Positions 1-10,795 of a DNA stretch of 64,000 bases are shown one piece after another. The stretch's first letter is position 1. Each line of letters begins with the position of its first letter. The notes under the pieces were generated by a model. It ran no database searches. It was not told the DNA's origin and saw nothing but the letters and a program-made list of their open reading frames with translations. The stretch spans positions 7,378,001 through 7,442,000 of the forward strand of contig NC_079515.1 of assembly GCF_000801105.2 (NCBI RefSeq). The letters run 5' to 3'. The stretch is from Raphanus sativus (lineage: Eukaryota; Streptophyta; Magnoliopsida; Brassicales; Brassicaceae). Both the position numbers and the translations under genes were made by a program.

Positions 1-2813
1 TTATTACCATATTAAAAAAACACAAAAAATGATAAAGCTTTGTGGTCATGAGAAGTAATATAATTTTCTGGAAATTTTCAAAGAGAAAAAGAAGAAACAG
101 AAACGAGGGAGAAGAAGAAAGAAGAATGAAGATGATAGTAGGGGTATTTCTGGAAATTTGGGGAGAAAAAACAACAGTGTTCTATCTTTATGTCATGTCA
201 TGGACAAACTCATAATATACACGTTCTATATGGATATTTAGGCAATTGTCCCTTAAATATACTTGTTGTTTTATTATTGTTTTCCTAAATTTTTTTTTTA
301 AACTCGAATAAAAAATTCAAAATTTGTATTGAGATTTTTAGAATAAATACAATATTTAAACAAACCAAAAAATAATAAAACCAAGTAAAACAGCATTCAA
401 AAATTAAAAAAAATGTAAGAAAATATAAGATCAGTTTTTTTTTTAAATATAAGATTATGATTGTGGGCCTGAATATAAACACTAAATTTATTTGAATTTT
501 GTCATCTTAATAATAGGTCCATTTAGTTGTTCTAACTGTATAGTTTAGTTTTTGATTTTAAATTTATGAATAAAAGGTGAAAATTTATTTTTATTTGGTG
601 ATGTATAATATATTTACCATTTTTGTTTGTGAAAAGATAATTTAAAATGTATTCCAGACCCCTATCCTTTATTAATATTTTAAACATGTATTTATGTGAA
701 ATAGATAATATGATGTTTTCGGAAAAACAACTTTTTACTAATACTGTATTTTATAAAGTTTTTACGCGTGGATTTACTTAAAATAATTAGAAATATATCC
801 ATAGCCATATTTATATATTATTAGGTTGTAATCGGTTTACGTGTGAGATTGAAAAAAATATTTATTTTTAATTAAATATTGTAAATTTATTCAGTACTAC
901 ATTAATATATATATATTTTTTAAATAATAGAAAACTAAAATTCGATGATATATTTTTAACCCATTTGTTTGGTAAATTTTTATAATGATCTTCTGATAAT
1001 TTTTAAATATGTTTATTTAACCCATTTGTACTTGATTAATATTTCAAACAGGTATTTATATCAATTTTATAAATATGGTCTTTTTGACTGTAGTCTTTAC
1101 TTTAATTTTATTTTATAATTTTTCATTTGTGGATTTACTAAAAATATTTGTGTTAGAATAAATAAATTTTCTTATTAAATTTTGATTTACGTTTTAAAAT
1201 GTGGAATTATTTCTGCTTGAACATAATTTGAAGTATTTACAAATACTTTGTGTTTTAAATATAATATTTTTAAAAAATTGTATCTAACTATTACTACTTG
1301 TACTGTTTGAGTTTTTTCTTTTACAATAACTAATTTTAGTTTTACCAAACTTAAGAGGAATATTTATATTATATTAACCAGTATAACGTGGAAAAAATAA
1401 CTAAATCTGGTTTTACCAAACTTAAGGATATTTTAAAATATATTTAGGTAAAAGGGAATATATAATGTTTCCAGAATAATTGATAATCATTAATTATGTT
1501 GATTCAATAATATTTTTCTTGTAAGATTTATGTTTTAAATAGTATTTTTTAAAAAATTGGGCAAGTTGATATCATCCGAATATCAGGGGACAATATTCTG
1601 CCGTTCTCAAATTAATTGTATTCCAACTAGTAGAGAATCAATAAATTAAATGATTTTCTTAGGATGCTCAAACGGATTTTGAAATTCAAATTTGTAAAAG
1701 TTTATTGAAAATTTATTATGAATTAAAATATTGATGATGTATGTTTCCATGGCAAGAACCACAAAAGTTTACGGGATTTAATATTGTATGTTGAATGTTA
1801 AGTTTAGTGGTGTATACAGAGAGGAGAAATGTATAGCAAATATTATGGGAGTGTTCACTTTTTATATAATTATATTATTACGACCATCAGAAATTTTCTT
1901 TTGTAACTGGGACTACTATAAACTTGTAAAACTATATATGCAAATACGGTACCAAAATAATATTATGACGTATAGTGGACTCATTAGAGATTATATATAT
2001 ATTAAATTTATCTTAACATAAATAAATGTTTAATCCAACGTCTAGAATAAACCAAATATCACATTTATATGTAGAAGATATACGGTCAAGATGAAAGATT
2101 CTTTAAACAATTATACTTTGTTTTATTCAGAATCAAATCAACACCCAAGTATTAGGCAAGGAATCGTGAATTATAAATTGAGTATAAGGAAAGTAATTGT
2201 CATTGAATGTGCTAAACGACATATTATAAATGCAATGGCATTCTAGTGTAATTTTTGTATAAAACTCAGGGTTTTAAATATTATTTGTACTTCAGTTTTA
2301 ATAGATTAGATTTCACCAATCAAATGAAATAGTCACTTTTGATATTTACTTTCTCTTGAAATAACAAGAAAGATACACTAATATTTACTCCATGTTTTGT
2401 TAGAATAATAAGATTTACTCTACTTTTTTTCCTTTTTCCTCATTTTGTTTGTCACTCTTCTCCACTTTTTTTTTTCTCTGTTATACACTGTATCCAAGCA
2501 GTCACACTGTTAAATTAGACCACCATTTTATTGTTTTGGGGCATTTTGGCCCAAAAAGAGTGAAGATAGTTGCAGCTGTAACTTCTGAATGAAAATTCAA
2601 GACTTATGTTACAATATAAAAGGTATGGGTGTTAAACCAAGTTAGCATACATTGCTTTGTCTTGTGATGACTCAGGGGTCAAACCGTTAGTTTTTTATTA
2701 GAAAGAAAAACACATTTCAATTCATGTCTTATCATTTTTGTTGTAATTTTGCTTTTTATCTAATAAAAATACAAAATGATAGATTATATAGTTCATCTTT
2801 GGAAAAAAATGTT
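1..2813. other. AT-rich intergenic DNA, no gene seen
   Basis: Strongly AT-rich sequence with many homopolymer runs. The open frames are short, low-complexity and lack splice or family signals, for example 1788-2021. I see no RNA gene or clear element end here. Confidence 0.6.
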
Positions 2814-2826
2814 ATCCCCTATATAT

Positions 2827-3763
2827 ATATTTTTTTTTTGCTAAGTATGTGAATTTTCATTAGATGAGTAATGACACAGGGAGATTACAAGCTATTGATG
2901 AATCAAAACTAGTAATCTAAGATGCTAATGAAAGCAATCATGCTAGAGAGAGCCACAAAAAAAGGTAAAAAAGACTCTCTAAAACAAAGAAAGGTTTAAT
3001 TTTAGTCCATTGGACATGACTAAAGATTGGCATTTTATATCTTCAGAACAGCTTATTTGTTTCAGGAGATCGCAACTTGAGCTTGATGTCGGAACCTACA
3101 CCAAGAGAAGAGATCATTGGGGTTAACAACCGGAGAACGGTCCAAGGCGCCGCAGACCGTCCCGAAGGCGACTCCGACAGGAGGACAGGCGGAGCAGGGT
3201 TGACAAAGTCCTGGTCCGGCCACCACGTCCTTTGAAGTCCACTCCAGACGTTGCGCTCCCCGGAAAGGCGACGAACCAGCTCCCTGAGAATCCATACCAA
3301 CACGGAGAGGCCAGTAGATGAAGCATTGGTGAAGTACTAGCAGACGGAAGCGGAGAAATTTATGGCTCGACTCCGGTCCCGTCAAACGAGCAGAGCACAA
3401 GAGACACCAGCGACTGAGTATCAAAACGGCAGGTAGCGGTGATCGATTTCCTTCTGAAACAATGAGAACAGAGGAGGAAAACTCCCATCAACAGGCGAGA
3501 ACTGGTCATGACCCGTCGCGAGGCAGAGACAAAACAGAGTAACGGCAGAAACCCTAAGCTATCTCGAGCCATCAGACAGAATATAGACCAACAGAAGACG
3601 CCATGGTTGCTGCTACAAAGATAGTAACGGAAGAGAAGTCCCCGGCGAAACCCTCAATTTCACCTTTACGATTTAGATCCGAAAATCCAATCGGGGAAGT
3701 TCTAACAAAGCGACCGGTGACGGAGACAGAGCGAGACCAGGGGAGACCAAGGGAGGCAGCAAC
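2827..3763 (-). mobile_element. Non-LTR retroposon, about 940 bp, possibly Sadhu-like
   Basis: A GC-rich island of about 940 bp in AT-rich DNA. Read on the minus strand it ends in an A-run (the T-run near 2831-2839) and is flanked by a perfect 13-bp direct repeat, ATCCCCTATATAT, at 2814-2826 and 3764-3776. A poly-A end plus a target duplication of this size is the signature of target-primed reverse transcription. Overlapping open frames in several phases (3043-3572 minus, 3603-3809 plus) look like by-products of GC content rather than genes. Length, lack of a convincing protein and the poly-A tail fit the non-coding Sadhu retroposons of Brassicaceae, but I cannot confirm the family. A processed transcript copy is the alternative. 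Confidence 0.6.
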
Positions 3764-3776
3764 ATCCCCTATATAT

Positions 3777-4830
3777 TATTTGAGAAACATTACAACCTTT
3801 GAACCTTGATACGTGTCATCACGAAAATAATTTTCAGAATACTTAGAAAAATTAGTTGTTTTATCTAAATATATAGTATACTATTCACTAAACTGATTAT
3901 AGAATTAATTATTAATGTATAAAATAGAGAGAATTTTAAGTTTACCACAATAAAAATAAAAAATATGAAATTACTTAATTTGATCAAAATATACATGATA
4001 ATTAATGATTTTAAATAATAAATATTCAATAATAATTTGTACATCTTCTATCATTTTGTTTAATTTTATATTATTAAAATATATTAAACAATTAAATTAA
4101 TCATATAATAAAAATTAGATTTTTTTCTCTATATGCTATCTTTTGAATTTTTAAAAACGACTATAAATTTATAAAACTGTTAAAAATTCCACTTTAAAAT
4201 TTTTCTGATCATTGTTCATAAAGCTATATGAATAATATTCTTATTTAATATATATATATATTAATATCGCTTAAATTAAATATATACCATATAAAACGCA
4301 TAAATATTTAAATCTCAATTGCATTGAAAAAGTACTAAGAAGTTTAATATTTCCATTTCATAATTTTCATTTAATTTTTAAAAATAAATATAAATTACTA
4401 AAAGTATTAAAAGTACCATATATAGGCTTTTGTTCTCAATGATTTAAATTTTTGTAATAAAAAATAGAAATAATCATAAAACTAAATGAAAAGAAAATTT
4501 AATTTGATAAATAGTCGTATTAAAAATATACTATACATCTATGTTAATATGATTTAAGTTTAAATGTATATCATATAAAAATAATAAATGATTTTGGATT
4601 TATTTACCATAAATCATTGTAAATAAATAAAATAAAAATTTTGTTTTATAACCAATTTAATTATATACGTAATAGTAACCTAGATATCAGTAATTTAATA
4701 AAATTATTATTTATTTTATTTTATTAATATGTAAAAAGGAAAATAAATAATAATTCCTAAAATATTTGTGTATACGATATTCATTTCGTGCAAGATGCAG
4801 ATCTTAATTTAGTAATATATTTCATATACA
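3777..4830. other. AT-rich intergenic DNA, no gene seen
   Basis: Very AT-rich sequence with no open frame or element ends that I can support. Confidence 0.6.
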
Positions 4831-4839
4831 AATTGTAAA

Positions 4840-5133
4840 GGGCAAATCTCTAAAATAGCACTTTTAAAGTTTTTATCACAAAAATAGCACTCAAAAAATA
4901 AAATGACCAAAATAGTACTTTTTGTTTTAAAAATTTTTATTTTTATTTTTAAAATTTTGAATACATTCCTAAAACTCCACCTCTTAACTCCAAACCCTAA
5001 GTCTTAGATTAAATAACCCAATGGTTATAAATGCATATTTACCCTTCAATAAAACTTCTTTTAGTCATTTTTTTTCCTTGTGATGCTATTTTGTGACAAA
5101 AACTTGGTTTGGTACTATTTTTATCTTTTTCTC
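4840..5133. mobile_element. MITE of about 294 bp with 9-bp target duplication (MULE-like)
   Basis: Flanked by a perfect 9-bp direct repeat AATTGTAAA at 4831-4839 and 5134-5142. The ends are imperfect inverted repeats: the left begins GGGCAAATCTCTAAAATAGC and the right, read inward on the minus strand, begins GAGAAAAAGATAAAAATAGT. A 9-bp duplication is typical of Mutator-like elements. The interior is non-coding. Confidence 0.6.
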
Positions 5134-5142
5134 AATTGTAAA

Positions 5143-7133
5143 CCTATATATTTGAAGCTTAATAAAAAAATTTAAAATATTTATCGAATTAAGGTGTTGT
5201 GTTAGTGGATCACTCATATCCAGACACCTAACAGACATGTTTAACACTGCCATTTACAGTTAATTAGTCCTCAAAGTCTGTTTTGTTAAACTCTGGAAGT
5301 GGAAGGCATATGATGGATTGGTTTATTGACTTATTCCCACCCAGATTTGAGCTCTTCATTGACATCCCTATCTAAAAATATATAGACCTCATTGAGTATA
5401 GTAGACATATTTTTTATTAAATTGTTTAATGTACTTTCACTCGTAGGTGAAGCCTGAGAGTAGCAAAAGAAATAAATTAAATAAAACCAAAAGAAAAACA
5501 TTCCACCGAGCATAGCCATAGGACTGTGCAATAATAGACTGTGGAGAGGAGATATATACAAAGGCCTTGAAATCACCACATACCAAAACTAGATTCTTTA
5601 GACTCCTGTTTAGGTTTTGACCCAACCCTATCTCTACTACACACACCTACTCTCTTTTTTTGTAATCACACTGTCAATTTCAATCTCTTTCATGTCAATT
5701 TATTTGCAATATTTATTAATTTAACAATACAAACCAATCTTGAGTATTGATACATCGTTCTAGAAAAAAAAACACCAACATATCTAGGTAGACTGATTGG
5801 CACAATTAAATTATATAGCTACGACCTCGATAGCCAGTTAACGTAGATATTAATAAAACAGAGAATGTGATGCAGTCTTACATTGTCAGAATATTATATA
5901 TTGTCTAATGTGAATGTGTGTATAACGTATACACCTACATATGGGGCATACATGTATTATGATGACCTCATGATAGGAGAGATTCACTGACAATAATATA
6001 ATAAAGACTTGAAAAATAGGCTTTAATTGTCTAATTTTGATAAAATTTGTTTTGTCTCGCAAGACTCGAAGGGAGAGAAGGAGTGAATGAAGAATCACAT
6101 GACACATTCAACCAAAAATAGGGAAAACAAGATGCAGAGAATAAGAGGAGGCGGTTGATTCACATCCAAGCCCAGCCAACCCAACCAATGGTCCACCTCA
6201 ATGCCTGCCACCATTTTGCCCCTCACAGTCTCATCCCTTCTCCAGTCTTGTCAATTCCTCTCTGTCCCTCCCTCTTCTTCTTTTAATTTGTCTCTTCCAT
6301 CTTTGGGTGTTTATTAAAAAGGTTCTCCAAATTATCAATGACTAGTGTCGGTCCACTTTCACCTATTTTTTTGTTAGATTTTTAGATGTCATTTTATGTT
6401 CAAATTAGTAATTATAGTTATTGAATGTACGACATTTTCTCTTATAAGAGATCATTTCTTTCGTGTAAATTACAATGGACGTGTGTGTTTGGGACAACTT
6501 GAAGGCCGTCTCTATATATTATCTACTTAAATGTCAAGATGTCATGAATTAGGGAACACAAATAAATTATCTACTACAGAATAAAGCATAAATAAATTAT
6601 ATGTATACTTATAATGAATGTTTTCATACAAATATTTAAAATATAAATATTAGTAAACAAAAATTGTAGAAGTTTCAAAACTATATAAAATCATATCTCA
6701 ATGGTATCCATGATAAAATATAAATAGAATATATATTTTAACATCTGAATTGAGAATCTCCATTGGCGATACTCTAGAATGATTTTAGGTTTACTCTTTG
6801 TCGTCTTTGTATTTAGTATTATTTTTTTTTGAAAAGGGCATTTTTGTATTTAGTATTTACATACCCATAAGTATGAATCAGATTTATTAGTACATTGTGG
6901 TTCTTGTTTTAGACTTCTACTACAGCTAGGGGCTTTCTCTAGCTAGAGAAAAATACCTAGAGATAAACCACTCTTGCATGAAATAGTACGTGTCCCATAT
7001 ATATCTATAAACTATATACTTCAGAAGAAAAAACATTTGTGTGCGGGCCTAGGCGGATGAGAGGTTTCTGCTTTATATTAAGAAAGATAAACATGAATTT
7101 ATGCGAATCTATATGTTTATATATACTTTGATC
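5143..7133. other. Intergenic DNA, no confident gene
   Basis: Mostly AT-rich. Around 6120-6320 there is a less AT-rich, pyrimidine-rich stretch (CCAAT at about 6184, then C/T runs to about 6310) that resembles a promoter and leader, but no coding sequence follows. Short minus-strand frames at 5331-5646 and 5886-6107 lack family resemblance. Confidence 0.5.
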
Positions 7134-7141
7134 ATTTGAGT

Positions 7142-7818
7142 TAGGGCTGGGCAAAAAATCAGAACCCGAAAAACTGAACAGAACCGATCCGAAAAAGTAG
7201 CACCGAACCCGAACCAAAATTGATTAAATATCCGAATGGGTTTAAAATTTTGGTATTTAAAGAACCGAAACCGAACCCGATCCGAACCGAAGTATTTCGG
7301 GTACCCGAATATATCCGAAATAGATTTATATACTTAAATATATAAATTATTTTTAATATAATGTATATTAAAAACATTCAAAATATATAAGATACCTTTA
7401 AGTTTTCTAAAATACTCAAAAAATATATGAAAATAGTAAAAAGTAAATGTTTAAAATAGGTAAAGTATATTAAAAACACCAAAAATAGTTAAATATATAT
7501 TGATTCTCTATCCAAATATTCAAAGAAAACCAATATATATGTTAAATTTAGGTATTTTGACATATTTGTTATTAAAATTTATATGTAATATATTATCTTT
7601 CTTATAAATTTCGAAAATTTAAAGTATATAATGAATTTTAAATTTTTAAAAATAATTTGAATGGGTTATCCGAACGCGAACCAAACCCGCAAAGATCCGA
7701 ACCGAATCCGAACCGACATTTATAAATATCCGAATGGGACTGAAATTTTTGACCCAAAAACCCGAAACCCGAATGGACTAAACCGAAACCCGAATGGGTA
7801 CCCGAACGTCCACCCCTA
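7142..7818. mobile_element. Non-autonomous hAT element, 677 bp
   Basis: Termini TAGGGCTGGGC and, read inward from the right, TAGGGGTGGAC form hAT-type inverted repeats. The element is flanked by a perfect 8-bp duplication ATTTGAGT at 7134-7141 and 7819-7826, the hAT length. Both subterminal regions are packed with CCGAACC/GGTTCGG-type repeats; the middle is AT-rich. No transposase frame is visible. A related copy in the opposite orientation lies at 27437-28115. Confidence 0.85.
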
Positions 7819-8168
7819 ATTTGAGTTAGCGACTGCTTTGATCAAAGAAAAAAAGGTTAGCAACTGCTTGATATTAGCCATCGTCACCAGATAACATTCG
7901 TATCTCTACAGTATAGATGAGATTCCATGTTAATTGGTCATCTGCTTTCCCTGACCGATATATGATGATTGGATTATTATAATCTCTAGCAGTTATAAAG
8001 CTTATTATGCATATAGTATATTACGTCACTGATAAAAAAAAAATTACGTCACTGATAATATTATGATAAATCCAACGAGCAGAAGACACAGATTTGTGTG
8101 ATCCATGGAAATAACCAAAAGATTACACTTAATTTACCAATTAATCTTCGTTCTTCACGAGAAGATTC

Positions 8169-8738
8169 ATGTTTCTTTCTTTACTAACAACAAAATATGT
8201 ATATTGTATCTGTGGTAGTCTGTTGACTATGCGCGTACCCGTTAATATTTTCTCTTCTTGCTTTTCACTTTTGTCGTATAGATTGATTAAAGTTATGTTT
8301 CTTTTGCTTACTTCCATGCTCGCAAGACACACACAATCATCATGGAGAAAAGCAAATGAAAGAGAAGAGGATGGAATAATGATGCATCAAAATAAGCTAT
8401 ACAAACATATGAACTCACTCTCTATCTTTCTTCTAAAATTGTTATTAAAGAAAATAATGTCACTGAATCGTACAACGAAACATAAAAGAATGAATGAATC
8501 TTTCAGAAAAAGAAGGAAAGTGTCGGGGACTTCTTCTATGAATAAGCTACTCAATTTTATTATTCTTCTGATTTTTCTTTTGTCATGTCTCTTCTATCCT
8601 CTAAAAGCCACTTGTCCATCTTTTTCTCACGTTCTCTCTCTCTCATATATTTTGTATTTCCCCCACATTCGAAATCAATCATGGCTAAGTCCATTAGCAA
8701 TGGAGAATCAATTCTCACCAAATCTCTCAAGAATATAA
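8169..8738 (+). CDS. Hypothetical 189-residue open frame, unsupported
   Basis: An uninterrupted 189-codon frame, long for DNA this AT-rich. The product has a hydrophobic N-terminus, a basic middle (about residues 100-120) and a second hydrophobic stretch at about residues 128-145. I recognise no domain. The last part overlaps the left terminus of an inverted-repeat element at about 8683, so the natural stop may not be meaningful. It could be chance; transcript data would be needed to call it a gene. Confidence 0.15.
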   Translation: MFLSLLTTKYVYCICGSLLTMRVPVNIFSSCFSLLSYRLIKVMFLLLTSMLARHTQSSWRKANEREEDGIMMHQNKLYKHMNSLSIFLLKLLLKKIMSLNRTTKHKRMNESFRKRRKVSGTSSMNKLLNFIILLIFLLSCLFYPLKATCPSFSHVLSLSYILYFPHIRNQSWLSPLAMENQFSPNLSRI

Positions 8739-9098
8739 AAAAAGAAAAATTACAAAATAAGTAATAGAGAAGTTATTCTCTTACCACGGATGTAGCAGCC
8801 CAGTTGGTTTAAACGTATGCGTTGCTGCTGCTGCACTCCTCTATTCGATCGACCATGGGAGGAATATTTTATGCCATAGACCTTATTCCTATGGTATCAG
8901 TTGGTCCCGGGTCTGGAAGATTATGAACCTCAGTCCCCGAAACCTCTAGATAATAAAAAGACAGTTTTTAAAAGGCGTTTTGTACACTATAGTTCTATTA
9001 TAAGTGGGTAAACCATTTTCATGTTATAATAATTTATTTTAAATACTCCTCTTTTTAGAAACAAAAATAAATCTTTGCCCATTGCTAATGGCCTAAGC
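8683..9098. mobile_element. Inverted-repeat element containing a SINE
   Basis: The left end GGCTAAGTCCATTAGCAATGG (8683-8703) matches the reverse complement of the sequence at 9077-9098, which contains CCATTGCTAATGG followed by CCTAAGC. The shared core CCATTAGCAATGG is identical, so these look like terminal inverted repeats of a MITE. The right terminus occurs again at about 9313-9334 because of a later tandem duplication. No flanking duplication was recognised, so the exact ends are uncertain. Confidence 0.45.
8788..8957 (+). mobile_element. tRNA-derived SINE-like sequence
   Basis: A box A-like segment (TAGCAGCCCAGTTGG, about 8793-8807) is followed about 35 bp later by a box B-like segment (ATTCGATCGACC, about 8843-8854). 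The GC content is above that of the surroundings, and the sequence ends in an A-rich tail (about 8950-8960). This matches a Brassicaceae SINE with an internal Pol III promoter. Target duplications were not found. Confidence 0.5.
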
Positions 9099-9498
9099 TT
9101 TCTATTGCATTGATTAGCTATACTTATATAAAATGTGGTCTGTGGTCTAGTTCAACTAAAATGTTATTAAAGAAAATGAAATCAGGTTGGCATTTTCTCT
9201 TTCCTTTCTATTAATGAGGTTGGCATTTGCTCTATCAAACTTTTCAATCATCCAGGAATACAATTTAATTTATTTTAAATACTTCATTTTCTTAGAAACA
9301 AAAATAAATCTCTGCCCATTGCTAATGGCCTAAGCTTTCTATCGCATAATTAGCTATACTTATATAAAATGTGGTCTAGTTCAATTAAAATATTATTAAA
9401 GAAAATAAAATCAGGTTGGCCTTTTCTCTTTCCTTTCTATTAATGAGGTTGACCTTTGCTCTATCAAACTTTTCAATCATCCAGGAATACAATTTCTT
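9031..9498. repeat. Tandem duplication, about 235-bp unit, two copies
   Basis: Unit 1 (about 9031-9267) and unit 2 (about 9268-9498) are very similar along their length, including TTTGCCCATTGCTAATGG / CTGCCCATTGCTAATGG and CAATCATCCAGGAATACAAT near both ends. The unit carries the right inverted terminus of the element above, so the duplication post-dates that insertion. A small internal difference is the GGTCTGTGGTCTAG versus GGTCTAG stutter. Confidence 0.85.
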
Positions 9499-9716
9499 TT
9501 ATACCTTCACCAAGGCTTTCAAATTTTATAGATACAAATATTATCCAAGTTATAAGTTAGAACTTATTAATCCCAAAATATACAACAAATGTTAGTTCAT
9601 AATTTGGAATTTATGTTTCATTTGCATAACTGCATTATGTTTTCGATTGTTTGTGTGTGTATATATATATATTTAGGCATTGATTCCTCATCATAATTTT
9701 TCGCGTTAAAATGATA

Positions 9717-9960
9717 CTCTATCTGTTTCAAAATACTTGATGTTTTGGATGATGACACAAGAATTAAAAACATATTTTTTGAAAAAGTAGAATTAAAAAT
9801 TAAAATTAAAATTAATACAACCAATCATCAAAAAAATTATAAAACCTCATTGGTTACACATATTTCAATAAAACTAAAACTAATATAAAAATATCAAAAC
9901 ATCATATATTTGAAACATCCAAAAATCTTCAAAACATCATCTATTTTAGAACGGAGAGAG
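9717..9960. mobile_element. Stowaway-like MITE, 244 bp
   Basis: Flanking TA dinucleotides and inverted ends: CTCTATCTGTTTCAAAATA on the left and, read inward from the right, CTCTCTCCGTTCTAAAATAG. These are close to the CTCCCTCCGT consensus of Stowaway (Tc1/mariner) elements. The interior is AT-rich and non-coding. Confidence 0.75.
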
Positions 9961-9962
9961 TA

Positions 9963-10795
9963 CTTAATTAGCATTACATTTCAATTAAACAGTAATATAT
10001 TGTGAATTTGTGAACCCCAAAACTAAAACAAAAGCACATGAATTAGGATGTATTTTGGTTTATGATTACTCCGATTAGAAATAAGGTTCTTTGAATATAT
10101 TAAACCCTTAAACACAAATACAAAATAGTGACATTTAATATGAGGAATATATTTTATATAAGTAGCAAATGTAAAGTCCTTTTGTTGGCATGCAAGTGAA
10201 GAAAAAACAAAACAAGTCCCAAACCAAAGTCCTCCCACTCTCTAAGTCACTTCAACATCAACCCAATTCCTTTTGTCTCACGCACATTTATAACTCAAGA
10301 TACGCATGCTAAAGGTGACAACTATACAGTATTATGGATCATGTGTGTTTATTTATATAGTATTTGTTGTGATATTTAGTCATTTTCTTTTAAAATTGAT
10401 AGTTTGGCCTTTTAAAAGGTGTACTGTAAAAACGAGTTCCCATTGTTGTAACACTTGATATCATCACCAAATACACTATATCACCGTTAATCCAAAACCC
10501 TAACTCACCACATCTATATAAAAGATGAACTAATGGGTGTTTGTATTCCTTTTTAAGTTTTGTTTGGATGGGTTTTAACATTTAAAGAAAGTGGTCCAAA
10601 GTGCATTTAAAGGCAAACGCCTATGAAATGTTAACATCAACACCATAAAGACGCGTTACCCTCACTCCCAAACAAAATCCTAGTTAATTAATTATTTTTC
10701 TCACACTATAGCATGATTGATTACTTAACCTAGTTATCTTAAAACAGTAAAACACTAAAACATGTTTGCTCTTGAAAAAAAAGAATCAAATAGGA
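9963..10795. other. Intergenic region downstream of WOX1
   Basis: No gene seen. It contains the 3' flank of the minus-strand WOX1 gene; no polyadenylation signal could be fixed. Confidence 0.5.

Noticed and set aside
3043..3809. Several overlapping open frames in a GC-rich island
   Set aside because: They lie in different phases of the retroposon at 2827-3763, show no domain, and overlap each other, as expected from GC content alone.
7004..7377. Minus-strand frames rich in Gly/Ser/Phe (and similar at 27926-28168)
   Set aside because: They translate the GGTTCGG subterminal repeats of hAT elements, not protein-coding sequence.
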